In this document: piece by piece, positions 20,801 to 28,008 of the stretch | Layout of the letters: the number at the start of each line of letters is the position of its first letter | Numbering within the stretch: position 1 is the stretch's first letter | NCBI GenBank assembly: GCA_043228905.1 | Contig: JBHGNT010000011.1 | Location: 8,184,001-8,248,000, forward strand | DNA: 64,000 nucleotides | Source: Azolla caroliniana | Lineage: Eukaryota > Polypodiophyta | Reading direction: 5' to 3' | Notes under the pieces: generated by a model | What the model was told of the DNA's origin: nothing | Databases searched by the model: none | Seen by the model: the letters and a program-made list of their open reading frames with translations, nothing else | Made by a program: the position numbers and the translations under genes

Positions 20801-23171
20801 GACCTGTACCTAACTATGTACAATACATCAAAACATGTGCCCGCGTGTAAGGGTCGGGTCACGCTATTCACCGATTCCTCTTAGGGACGGTTTTCTCCAT
20901 GACAACGTCGTTGCTAGGGGGTGGTCAGGTGGTTTGGCACTCATCTTTCCTCTCAGAATTAACCCACACTGTTAGAGATTATTCCTAATGTAAGCATGAA
21001 ATAAAGAAATAAATGATAGGTAGATAAGAGAAAGAGAGAGAAAGAAGGGTGTCCATCCACCCGACCACCCCTGAGTGAAGGAATTGAGATGGACTCGAGC
21101 CATGATTGGCGTCCCATGCCTCGGTGTCCCATACCACCGCCATGGCATTGAATCGTACCTAGTATTGGCACCGTTGCCACAAGATTTTGTTCACCACAAG
21201 ATTACAGTCTCAACGTAGTTGAAAAAGGTGTCTAATGAGGGTAGCAAGACCTCATATTTATAGCCAGACCTAAGGCCCCCAGGCAAGTTCACTCTTGGCC
21301 CTTATGGGTTGTCTCAATTCCTAGAGGATTAAAAGTAATCCTCCCTTCTTTACACTCTTAATTAACCCTCGCACTTTATCCTCGTGTATAGAATACTACG
21401 ATACAACTTACCACGGGATAAGTTCACCACAAGATTACAGTCTCAACTTAGTTGAATAGGTGTCTAATGAGGGTACCAAGGCCTCATATTTATAGCCAGA
21501 CCTAAGGCCCCCAAGCAAGTTCACTCTTGGCCCTTATGGGTTGTCTCAATTCCTAGGATTAAAAGTAATCCTCCCTTCGTTACACTCTTAATTAACCCTC
21601 ATACTTTATCCTCGTGTATAGAATACTACGATACGACTTACCATGGGATAAATTATGGTGACATGTGTACTCATCATAAGCTTAGGAAAAACTACGGAAA
21701 ACCTATCTCATGAGCAGTTATGGTTATGCATGTAACAATCATGTTTGTGATCTAATGGATGTGGTATAACTACGCAACAAATGAAGGTCATCGTAACCCC
21801 TTCTGATTATTGTGGACAATCCAAGCTATATTGGATGGGGGGAGTGCATTTATATTTATGTCACTTGATTGGAACCATTCTTTCATTTTAGCATCCAACA
21901 ATAATTATCTCCATGTTTAAACAGCTGGTTTAATGACATAAGTGTCAATCTTTGAGTATTTTTGCTTTGAGATCTCCCAAGTCCCGTGGATACTGCACTG
22001 ATAGGAATATTGACTTGGCCATTATTGGGATTGTGCAAATTTCCACCTACATTATATCGTGGGTACTCATGTATTTCTCCTTATCATGTGGGCAATTAGT
22101 GAGAGTAAAGATCCCTCTTAATCTGTCCAAATATATGCCCTATGAAGGCTGCTTCATCAAGTTTCTATTCCATAGAGAAGAGTCGGTTTTATTAGTGTAT
22201 CAATCAACCACAACTTACTTTGCAGTTCTTGGAACTATATGTGCATATTCATCTTTCAAGGGCACCAAAGGTAGGTGAGATACTATTGAATAAAACTGAC
22301 AGGCATCTATTGCCATAGAGGGCCTATTGAAGTCATTATTAAACATTGTGCCAAAGTAGTCGCCAGTTCTGGACACAGTTTATGAGAGATATTCACGTAT
22401 GCTAGAATGCAAAAAGTTCAGGAGTCACGTTCACATGGCATGCCTTCATTTATTACCAAAGGCAAAGTAAGAATACAAAAAGAAAGTAAATGCTAATAGA
22501 ATAAATAAGCTGGTTAGGAAGGTGATTTGGCCAGGTGTTTCCACCAAGATTGCCTCCTTTTTTGTCTCCTATACGCCTAGCCCTTAGTCTTGTGTGCCTT
22601 CATTCATAAACATGACGTAAAGACACAATAGTAACACAACTTGCATTTTAAATTTGATTGATCTTTTTTGGCCCTTTGAAGGTTTGTTTAGGTGTGCATT
22701 TATTTGTCTTGATTGTAGGTTGAATTCAGGGAACTTGTGTGGGAGACAGCAACAGAGGATGAAGTCAAGAGCTTTGATGCAGATATAATGTGTGTCATTG
22801 TTTACCAAGTTCTCTTCATATTTTCTGGATCTGTATGGCTTACTGAAAGTTAAATTATCTCTTGCAGAATTGGTGCTGATGTTATTTATAATCCTGTCTG
22901 TGTACCTCATCTTATCCGATTGTTGTCATGGTTTCTTTTGAAGCACAGACAAGATGGAGATCCATCAGGAGTTTCTGAGTCAATGCCTATTGCTTTCATT
23001 GCAACAGTTATTAGGAACGTAGAGACATTAAACATGTTCATATCATTGGCACATTTAAGCGGGCTTGTTGTCGAGGATATACCAGAATCTATGAGACCGC
23101 CTGTTCTTTTGCCTCAGCTAACCGACATTGACAGGTCTAGAATCTGTCTGCATAAACTCAAGCGCAAGTGA
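8528..23171 (+). CDS. EEF2KMT/FAM86-like protein-lysine methyltransferase, 9 exons
   Basis: SAM-dependent class I methyltransferase (Methyltransf_16 fold); family members methylate a lysine on elongation factor 2 in the cytoplasm. Exons joined by hand: 8528-8619, 8712-8781, 8904-9044, 9458-9648, 9818-9902, 9976-10032, 11509-11604, 22719-22789, 22868-23171. All junctions are GT-AG, phases match, and the total is 1107 bases (368 aa plus TGA). The N-terminal about 120 residues are the FAM86-type helical region (KFPPSKAYVHNLLKHVI). The Rossmann domain follows: WPAGLFLSEFLL, SAM motif I CLEVGTGAGLSS, acidic loop VIATDGNPSAM, and motif IGADVIYNP (post-II/IV). The C-terminus ends HKLKRK. No stop or frameshift was found, so it looks functional. 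The first ATG of ATGATGGAC was chosen. Intron 7 (11605-22718) is 11.1 kb because of inserted elements. Orthology to EEF2KMT is inferred from domain order; substrate is not shown. Confidence 0.88.
10080..10660. repeat. Direct duplication in intron 6
   Basis: Two imperfect copies of a roughly 260-310 bp block (around 10080-10345 and 10345-10656), sharing GTCTTTCTAGA, ACGAACCAT/TGAACCAT, CTTGCATTTTGGT and TGTATGGATGGTAA with CCATTTCCAGACT. A strong inverted repeat lies in the second copy. No coding potential. Confidence 0.6.
10501..10580. repeat. 33-bp inverted repeat (hairpin) in intron 6
   Basis: Arms 10501-10533 and 10548-10580 are reverse complements with a single mismatch, separated by 14 bases. 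The intron transcript could fold into a long hairpin. It could be the remains of a MITE or foldback element, or a small-RNA precursor. Confidence 0.8.
12219..13078. repeat. Inverted-repeat-flanked segment in intron 7
   Basis: Arms 12219-12293 and 13004-13078 are reverse complements of about 75 bp at roughly 85 percent identity (core ACCACCCCCTAG / CTAGGGGGTGGT). The same arm recurs at about 20905-20960 on the other side of gypsy-1. Between the arms are AT-rich non-coding sequence and a direct repeat ACTCATCATAAGATTAGGAA (12555; variants near 13095 and 21671). It may be a non-autonomous DNA element or opposed copies of a short LTR-like repeat; no terminal duplication could be fixed. Confidence 0.55.
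13151..13154. other. gypsy-1 target-site duplication, left (ACGT)
   Basis: ACGT immediately left of the gypsy-1 LTR, matched by ACGT at 20905-20908 after the other LTR. Four bases only, so on its own this is weak, but gypsy-4 and gypsy-5 show the same site. Confidence 0.7.
13155..13796 (-). repeat. gypsy-1 3' LTR (642 bp)
   Basis: Ends TGTCGTG and CACGACA. Nearly collinear with 20258-20904, sharing GAGAAACCAAGG, TTATGATCAAGATTACAGCT and ACTATGTACAATACATCAAA. On the plus strand it contains TTTTATAGCCCAA and many small differences from its partner. Confidence 0.9.
13797..13808 (-). other. gypsy-1 polypurine tract
   Basis: On the minus strand this reads TAGGTGGGGGCAGA directly before the 3' LTR, the expected primer for plus-strand synthesis. 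gypsy-3 (31961-31971), gypsy-4 and gypsy-5 have comparable G-rich tracts in the same position. Confidence 0.8.
13942..14689 (-). pseudogene. gypsy-1 integrase core and C-terminal domain
   Basis: Two overlapping frames. The upstream one (14689-14438) carries the core with KIVADRGELDAQEAEELF (second catalytic D) and TAYNPEANEKVERKHGPIV (catalytic E). The downstream one (14478-13942) carries WANRTTHSSITGFMPVELMY, then the C-terminal region with RLQPKK, WVLVYDSSLDNQHKA and a GPY-type motif WFGPYAVTSANDNGTYHL. Integrase inserts the cDNA into the genome. No chromodomain is visible at the C-terminus. The frame break at about 14450-14470 and the adjoining 286-bp duplication disable it. Confidence 0.85.
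14633..15190. repeat. 286-bp tandem duplication inside gypsy-1 integrase
   Basis: The block starting GATCTTCCCTACGCACCC at 14633 recurs at 14919 (GATCTTCCCTATGCACCC) and the similarity continues to about 15190. The period of 286 leaves a remainder of one modulo three, so it shifts the integrase frame. Confidence 0.85.
15185..15607 (-). pseudogene. gypsy-1 integrase N-terminal zinc-binding region
   Basis: 140-codon minus frame with KPKKRDG-like basic segment, VVARKEEQEALLTAYHESPW, ARHRGTWATFEKLQEKYLW. This matches the H-H part of the HHCC zinc domain that opens the integrase; the C-x-x-C half (CESCQMHS, in the overlapping frame 15374-15141) is out of frame. In gypsy-5 the same region is continuous with RNase H upstream. 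Confidence 0.8.
15621..17465 (-). CDS. gypsy-1 pol: reverse transcriptase and RNase H
   Basis: Longest gypsy-1 frame (614 codons from a GTG-type position; actually open upstream to about 17636 in this frame). Order: linker with TKYKTADRKVRPVAAPLP; RT with PIPIPRAHIPKLMELLKQKV, SSAPYSNRWFTVPKKNGTLR, SIGDLYSGYDQFQLAV, RTPLDLVRMCTLPQGGTNS and catalytic box MPFLDDIPIKG (F-L-D-D); RNase H with VTVDTSPTRIGWLINQE, VIIETDCLPILGMVSG and RHISGKDNTMADMLSR. It converts element RNA to cDNA. The frame is intact throughout. It lies in the -1 frame relative to the upstream gag-protease ORF. Upstream continuation without stop is discussed in the findings. Confidence 0.9.
   Translation of the reverse strand: MEHLRACGVLGPNDEIGGAVEAVSFNDTLGDLKKVFEEGPNEDRTIPVSLEMMYEVIADFGERVELDQTVHVHTKYKTADRKVRPVAAPLPEGNELRMKGVASNPSLRDPAGIGHWFTNITLRERKVGGGGFLLPAQEERFQRMLGRHGKVFAFSSEEIRCVDPTVVEPMVIFTVPHVSWNLKPIPIPRAHIPKLMELLKQKVEMGILEPSSAPYSNRWFTVPKKNGTLRFIQDLQPVNRVTIWNVGIGPTIDKFTKAFNGRSIYSIGDLYSGYDQFQLAVESKDITTMRTPLDLVRMCTLPQGGTNSVAHMVNPMNKVLRDCIPDITMPFLDDIPIKGSPVEDKDKTIGSDGCQKFVSDHIGDCEKVLQKLEGTQLTFSGEKSGFGQSKIMIVGHLCGPYGRKPSPTKVEAISAMKGDYRAVIEVRRFLGACAFYHIWIPHYTHIAEPLYGLLKKGRKFKWGGEHVESVRKMKEALAAALTLPKAVYGKHVLIHVTVDTSPTRIGWLINQEDENGTRFPIRFGERQQGYAQVKRELWGIVSAVKADKDYLIGTEVIIETDCLPILGMVSGCAVPNLAMLRWIAYMKSLNPEIRHISGKDNTMADMLSRFENEV
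17630..18697 (-). CDS. gypsy-1 gag C-terminus and protease, ending TTT-TAG
   Basis: 355-codon minus frame. The first half is hydrophilic gag C-terminus containing KVELSLREVLGIAKEFHDSI, a segment conserved in gypsy-4 and -5. Then HYSRLHWARATTETPVRIGD leads directly into the retropepsin-like protease, VVALVDHNSEINLMS; gypsy-5 has DHGSEI, so here the catalytic-loop glycine is asparagine. FVQETFSHPLILRESYITA follows. The ORF ends GGESRGNF then TAG at 17632-17630, right after a T5 run. Pol is open in the -1 frame from that point. The 5' part overlaps the 196-bp triplication, so the true N-terminal junction is scrambled. Confidence 0.82.
   Translation of the reverse strand: MLAGIRVGSDEGRRTKDSGFWPLVLEGLAGMRLRKEEANRAERRVREVTGWDDSVEEKTNFVEAACQNYKVLVEDKRAGKAGGARPSQRYETRFGSKKNDVDTTGAPNKTKKAGYRLSTEIERTTNLQKVLEERILDSKVELSLREVLGIAKEFHDSIVDLVKRKRLSTKPEPKPEKPVEVRTTHLEDMALEDELAKSHYSRLHWARATTETPVRIGDVQELVVALVDHNSEINLMSMDFYKKGKWPINTTHRRKVRAATRATEDLHGTCPNVRVKIGDVEIDQHFFVQETFSHPLILRESYITATCMEMKVLDNGSTYVRVKSQDGRHSVQFLTMRLNHERNRETLGGESRGNF
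18543..19122. repeat. 196-bp tandem triplication inside gypsy-1 gag
   Basis: TCCCACCCGGTGACC begins at 18543, 18739 and 18935, giving three copies of period 196; the third ends near 19122. The copies are nearly identical. The period is one more than a multiple of three, so each repeat shifts frame. Confidence 0.92.
19545..20210 (-). pseudogene. gypsy-1 gag N-terminal region
   Basis: 221-codon minus frame from ATG at 20210, 48 bases from the 5' LTR. It corresponds to the capsid-like part of gag in gypsy-4/-5: KDATSYLEAYRAEMVIRD matches their FLDAYRREMNQRD block, and KRDFMEWVETPEKGRN and LSTLDKTILDTNRVPLFVKA are collinear. It forms particles around the RNA. The frame is lost downstream at the 64-bp duplication (19573-19700) and the 196-bp repeats; remnants of the following segment are readable at 19544-19314. 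Confidence 0.75.
19573..19700. repeat. 64-bp tandem duplication in gypsy-1 gag
   Basis: CTCTTTTCACCACGGCCC begins at 19573 and again at 19637, with the 64-bp units differing at one position. It shifts the gag frame. Confidence 0.9.
20258..20904 (-). repeat. gypsy-1 5' LTR (647 bp)
   Basis: Ends TGTCTTG and CATGACA. Left of it on the plus strand, GTCGGGTTCACCA reads TGGTGAACCCGAC on the minus strand. The gypsy-4 and gypsy-5 elements have TGGTGAACCTGACGTG at the equivalent place, so this is probably the primer site; I did not identify the tRNA. Confidence 0.88.
20973..21661 (+). repeat. LTR-like repeat with 233-bp tandem duplication
   Basis: Begins TGTTAGAGATTATTCC (a similar TGTTAGAG start is at 12171) and contains two copies of a 233-bp unit, starting GTTCACCACAAGATTACAGTC at 21189 and 21422 and ending about 21652. 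Units include CCTCATATTTATAGCCAGAC, a TATA-like stretch. It could be a solo LTR or TRIM-type element, but neither end nor target duplication is certain. Confidence 0.55.
21662..22718. other. Remainder of intron 7, no gene recognised
   Basis: AT-rich intronic sequence. The 108-codon plus frame at 21952-22278 has hydrophobic stretches but no motif I know and sits inside the intron, so I do not call it a gene. Confidence 0.4.
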
Positions 23172-24198
23172 TCCATGGATTTTAGAATTTTTGGATTTTA
23201 TCAACAGAGTTCTCCTATAATATAGTTATCTGGTTAAATTTTATTTGGCTATTGAAATTTGATCATGATGCTCCTTATTTGTCAGTCTGCTTTCTTGCAT
23301 TTGTATTAATGTTTTTCATGTGTATCTGTTTCTATGGATTTATGACCATGTATCATGACTTCCCAAGTGATTTTAACTGATGTGCGGTGCGTGAAGGTTT
23401 GCATCTTCATTGCTCATGAGCTCAAGGAATACTAGATTGTCCTTGAGATTTGGGTCATGATTTGTATATGACACAGCACCTTGTGGTAAGACCTATAAAA
23501 AAGATATTATTGGAGAATGCTTGATTAGATAGTTGATCCTGATTAGTAATTGTATCAGCTGCTCCTAGGTTATGCGTATTTCCACCTAGATACAGTTCTA
23601 GTCTTAAGTAGCAGTCTTGCTGCTTTCATGGGGAATCAATTGAAAAATCCTTTGTATGATACTATAATCCCATATTTTAATCACTCTGTATTTGCAAGCC
23701 TTATGATTGACATTCATTTGCCATTAGGGGAGCTGTCGTGGGAGACCCAATACATCTTCATGTAGAACCTAACAATGTCATTATCATGTTTTTGACCTTG
23801 AGGCGTGCACCTTGCTTGTCAGCCAATGAAGGTGGGCCATTTAAGGAAAGTAGATTAATTATTGACATTTTCCCACCATGGACATGTCAAGCTGATCTCA
23901 TGGTAAGCCCAAATGCTCTCATAAGATTTTTTGTGATGAAGAAGGTAACAATGTCATTATGAGGTTTTTGACCTCGTACCATATCCTCCATTGAAGGTGG
24001 AACATTTAAGGTAGTATGCTCCCATTTCTTGTACATTTAAACCTATTTAAAAAACAAGAATAAACCTGAAATTATAGCAAGTGCTATTTATAATATAACA
24101 AAAGTAGACCAATTATCGATTTTGGCCCCCTTGGACAAGTCAAGATGATCTCATGGTAAGCCTAATGCCCTCGTAGATTTCTTGCGACGAAGAAGGGA
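23172..24198. other. 3' flank of the methyltransferase gene with a tandem duplication
   Basis: The 3' untranslated region should begin here; no classical AATAAA is obvious. From 23771 an imperfect tandem duplication starts (AACAATGTCATTAT at 23771 and 23947, period 176), the second copy carrying an extra AT-rich insert at about 24020-24105 and ending near 24198. Confidence 0.5.
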
Positions 24199-24199
24199 A

Positions 24200-25378
24200 G
24201 TATATTTGCTGAATGGAATGAAGGAATGGTTTATTTGATTCCAAAGCCAGATGGTATGGTGATGATATTAACAAATGGAGGCCTATAACTATTTTAAATA
24301 CAGTATATAAAGTTTATGCTAAGTTATTAGCTACATGTTTGTAGCCTTTTCTTCCGCATACAATGCATAAATGATAATATCTTTGTGTTTTCGGAGATGG
24401 TAGCAATAGTACGAGAAACAAAACAAGATCTAACAATATTGCTTTTGGATTTTGTGAAAGCTTATGACAGATTCGATTGTAAATTTTTATATGAGGTTAT
24501 GGATTGCCTAGGTTCTCTAGTTGTCTAGGTAAAGGTTGTTTATGTATTATATAATTCAACATATAGTCAAGTTCTTGTTGGAGAACTAGGTAGTAATTTC
24601 CCGATTACTAGATTAGTGAGACAAGGATGTCATTTGGCTCCATATTTATTTCTATTTGTAGGAGACACCTTTAGTGCATTCGTGAATAACAATCGGCAAT
24701 GGTTTCGTTTGAACCGAACCGAACCGCGAAACCACGCCTTAATGGTTTAAACGGTTCGGGTCGGTTTCAATAGTTAGAAACCACGGTTTAAATGGTTTTC
24801 TATTTTTTATTGTTTTTAAATTTAAAAAAAATTAAAAAAATTGTTTGTAAACAATCTTTTCATTTTCATGCCTTATTCTCACATTTTTAGAAAATCTTTA
24901 AAATTTTGAAAATTTAAATAATGAAATATTTAAATTTTAATATTTTTAAAATTTTAAAATTTAAATTTGACCTAACCTAAAACCGAAACCGAACCACAAA
25001 ACCGTGGTTTTACCGGTTTGAATTTTTTGAATAGTTCGGTTCGGTTTCAAACTGGTTTGGTTTTGACCCTCTCGAACCAAACCGAACCATCACCAATTGT
25101 TATTCGTGAATAGAAATATTTTATATATTAAGGGTATACAATGGCCAAGTGTGGAGGAGGCTGTGTGAGACTATGAATTTGCAGATGAGATAGCTTTGTA
25201 TGTTTTAGGAGATGACAAAAATCTTTGTAATGCACAAATTGTGATCCATGATTTTTGTGATGCTTCAGGTGCTATTATTAATTGGCATAATTCAATGGGA
25301 TTTTGGGTTGGGGTGATGAGGACATGTAGGTTAGTGTCAAGTAAACAACATAGTAAACTAGTGAGTAGATATGTGCAC
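24200..25378 (+). pseudogene. Degraded LINE reverse transcriptase fragment, split by a MITE
   Basis: Heavily mutated plus-strand LINE relics. Readable pieces: MVYLIPKPDG, KWRPITILNTVYKVYAKLLA, LTILLLDFVKAYDRFD (first catalytic D), FPITRLVRQGCHLAPYLF, and after the MITE EFADEIALYVLGDDKNL with the altered catalytic box (ADE in place of ADD). Several stops and frame changes separate them. The 414-bp MITE at 24688-25101 interrupts the region just before the catalytic box. Confidence 0.75.
24678..25111. mobile_element. MITE with 10-bp target duplication (414 bp)
   Basis: Element 24688-25101 flanked by direct ATTCGTGAAT at 24678-24687 and 25102-25111. Terminal inverted repeats AACAATCGGCAATGGTT and, on the other strand, AACAATTGGTGATGGTT match at 14 of 17 positions. 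The interior is rich in GAACCGAACCG and AAACCGTGGTT motifs around an AT-rich core, without coding capacity. A 9-11 bp duplication would fit a Mutator-type origin and 8 bp a hAT; the class is open. Confidence 0.8.
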
Positions 25379-27285
25379 TGTAAATAAAATCAAGAGGATG
25401 ACACCGAGAAACAGTTACATAGAAAGTTAGCTCAAAAATAAACTCTGTTGTTCCTTCCAAAACTCTCTCACCATAAGTTCCAATGACTTAGCTAGGCTTT
25501 AAATAGTTAAGCCCTAACTAGTTCGTGTGTTCACACGAGATACAAATGGGTAGAGTTGGCCTTTTATGCCAACAGACTCCCTCGTAAAAGGACTACTCTA
25601 TATTGGTATACAATTTGTTGGGGTTATCTTCCCCGTAAACCTAGATTACAATTTGAATCTCAAAGTACAATTGCATAATTACAAGTAGGCCGGCTTACGG
25701 CCGAATCAACAAAGGTTAAATCTGAATTTAGCCTAATTCAGCTGCTATTCGGATCCGGTATCGTTCAGACTGGCTCTCCGGATCGGATCGAGTTTGATTC
25801 CTGCTTTTGGCCTCTAGTCGTCCTTTGGTTCTCCACTTGCACTCACTCCTGTGCTCCTCGCTGGATCCTTGATCGGTCTTTGGCTTCACTTGCCCCTCGA
25901 TCGTCTCCTTTCTAGTCGACTTCCTCGCACACTGTTACGTCCTTAGCCTCTTGGCTTTCCAGCTTCTTTGCCTTTGCCTTTGTTGGCTTGGCCAGTTTTT
26001 GAGTTACCTGTTGCATCTGTTTATTTGGCTCTTTGCTGGTCGTCACTTGTAGTCCCATATGCTCTCTTAGTGCTCCGAAGTGTTGTTCTAGAGTGGCTTC
26101 GTTAGGCTGTTGGCGATATTCACCTTGATGTTTATATTTCGAACTTCGAGGTTTTTCTCTATTATGAGCTTCCAGATGTGATGGTACCGTACCTTAATAT
26201 GCTTTTTTCTTGCATGATAAACCAGATTCCGGATGAGGTGTATTGTGCTTTGTGAGTCACAATGCCCGGTCAACGCCGAATGGTCGATTTGGCTTTTTGC
26301 TGAAAAATTGATTGACTATCGGTGGAGCCAGATCGCGTCCTTGACTATCTCCAAAACGACTATATAGTCGTCCTTTTTTGTCGAGAGTGTTGTGCATTCT
26401 TGAAGCTTTGACCTCCAGGATATGGCTCCGCCACCATAGGTGAATACGTACCCAAATGTGGATTTCCGATTATCTTGATTGCCGACATAGTCAGAATCCA
26501 TGTAGCCTTCAACTTTGGTCAGATTATCTGATGTGAATGTTAGCTGTGGATCTTCAACTCCTCATAGGTACCTAAAGATGTTCTTCACAACTTCCCAATG
26601 CTTTCGTCCGGGATTGGACATGTACCGGCCGACGACCCCTAAGACATATGCAAGGTCGGGTCGGGTTGGGTCGTCACCATTGTGTACATAATACTTCTTA
26701 TGGCTGATGCGTAGGATATTCTACTTATGAGCTCTCTCTCCTCTTCCGTCGAAGGAGAGTCTCTGCCCGATAGTTGATATGATGTTGGACGCGGAGTTGG
26801 TGCCGGCTTCGTGTTCTCCATGTTGAATTGCCTCAGCACCTTCCGGATGTAGTCGGACTGCCATCCGATTTCGCTCCTATTCGAATGCCCAATATGTGTC
26901 AGGCTTGTGCAAGCTCCTTCATTGTGAATTTCTCAAGACGGTTCTGTTTCAACTTTTTGATTTGAGCTCGATTGTTGCCGGAGATGAGCATGTCTTCGAC
27001 ATATAGGATCAGATAGATCCAGGACTCGTTGGCTAGTTGCAAGATATAATACATACATGGGTTAGAGTCCAATCGGCCATAACCAAGCTACCATATATAG
27101 GTATCAAATTTTTGGTAGCACATTCATGGCGCGGCGAGTTGATCTTGCTCCCTTGTCGCCCTGAAGCCTTCCGGTTGAGACATGTACATGTCTTTGTCGA
27201 GATCTCCGTGTAGGAAGACTGTCTTGACATCGAGTTGTTCAAGCTCTAGGTCTTCGAGGATGATGATGGTGCGAATGGCCCACCG
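25379..27285 (-). mobile_element. Copia remnant: RT, RNase H and 3' LTR
   Basis: Minus-strand 3' half of a copia element. The 3' LTR is short (25379-25574, ends TG and CA; minus-strand start TGTTGGCATAAAAGGCC), preceded on the minus strand by a polypurine-like ACGAGGGAGTC. Its 5' part is replaced near 27285 by unrelated sequence into which copia-2 later inserted. About 500 bases between the RNase H end and the polypurine tract (25590-26087) show no coding signal and may include another short insertion starting TGTTGGGGTTATC at 25617. Confidence 0.7.
26088..27285 (-). pseudogene. Copia remnant RT-RNase H coding region
   Basis: Broken minus-strand copia pol. From right to left: IRTIIILEDLELEQLDVKTV and FLHGDLDKDMYMSQPEGF (RT, 27285-27170); LRQFNMENTKPAPTPRPTSY and PSTEEERELISRISYAS (26840-26690); MDSDYVGNQDNRKSTFGYVF, GGAISWRSKLQECTTLSTK (RNase H, 26501-26316); HCDSQSTIHLIRNLVYHARK and KVNIANSLTKPL (26270-26088). 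Multiple stops and frame changes. It would once have been the RT/RNase H of a copia element. Confidence 0.82.
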
Positions 27286-27387
27286 AAAATTGGGCCAAAG
27301 TGAAAAGGGTATATGCCAGCGACATGACAAGAGGAGGAAGAGAATCTTGTCGACAATGTCATGGCCCATGAGGGACGATAGAAGGAG

Positions 27388-27705
27388 TGTTGAGAGATCA
27401 AGCTCAACTTAGTTTAGTTAGTTAGTCAACCATGTAACTTTGTAGTTACCTAGATAGAATCTAGTTAGAAGTATTGACTATAACGCCTTAAATAGGACCT
27501 TGTACTTAAGTGGGATATTCTAGATCATCCACTCCTAAGTACATTTAATATAGGACTTACACATTAGTACCTATATTCTACTCACACATGTGCACCTTTG
27601 TGCACGAGATGTATATATACCTCATTTTGGGTATTTTTGTATTTGATGATGCTAATGCTAATTTAACATAGTTACTCATCCCCCATCTTGTGTTGTTCAT
27701 AAGCG

Positions 27706-27739
<34 letters not shown>

Positions 27740-27838
27740 TCTTACACACATACACACATATCACATAATCTTCCGTGCTTAACTTAATCACATAATTAGG
27801 TACTAATTAACCCTTGCTTAATTACCTAATTATTAACA
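27388..27838 (+). repeat. copia-2 5' LTR
   Basis: Starts TGTTGAGAGATCAAGCTC and ends TATTAACA. Contains a (CT)n tract near 27710-27736 and TATATATACCTCATTT near 27611 as likely TATA region. Confidence 0.92.
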
Positions 27839-27850
27839 TGGTATTAGAGC
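27839..27850 (+). other. copia-2 primer binding site
   Basis: TGGTATTAGAGC directly abuts the LTR; one base away from the tRNA-iMet-type TGGTATCAGAGC of copia-3. Confidence 0.85.
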
Positions 27851-28008
27851 GTGTGGTTTAGAAAATCCACTAAACCCACCCAACTCTTCGTAATTGTGTG
27901 TTCGAAATGCCGACGACAAATTCCGGCCATTCGCTACCGTAGTGCCGCTACGTAGCACGTACAAGTGATCAAAGGAAGAAAAACAAAAGAAGAGAAGACA
28001 CAATCAAC

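Larger units (their letters stand above)
13155..20904 (-). mobile_element. gypsy-1: complete but degraded Ty3/gypsy element in intron 7
   Basis: Minus-strand LTR retrotransposon of 7750 bp nested in intron 7 of the methyltransferase gene, antisense to it. LTRs are 13155-13796 (3') and 20258-20904 (5'), with ends TGTCGTG/TGTCTTG and CACGACA/CATGACA. A polypurine tract (13797-13808) and a possible primer site (about 20238-20253) sit at the right places. Coding order is gag, protease, RT, RNase H, integrase, the Ty3/gypsy order. Three internal tandem duplications (periods 64, 196 and 286 bp) and frameshifts break the frames. The LTRs differ at many positions, so it is not recent. Confidence 0.9.

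Noticed and set aside
21952-22278. 108-codon hydrophobic frame in intron 7
   Set aside because: No motif, no conserved neighbours, and lies within an intron; likely chance.
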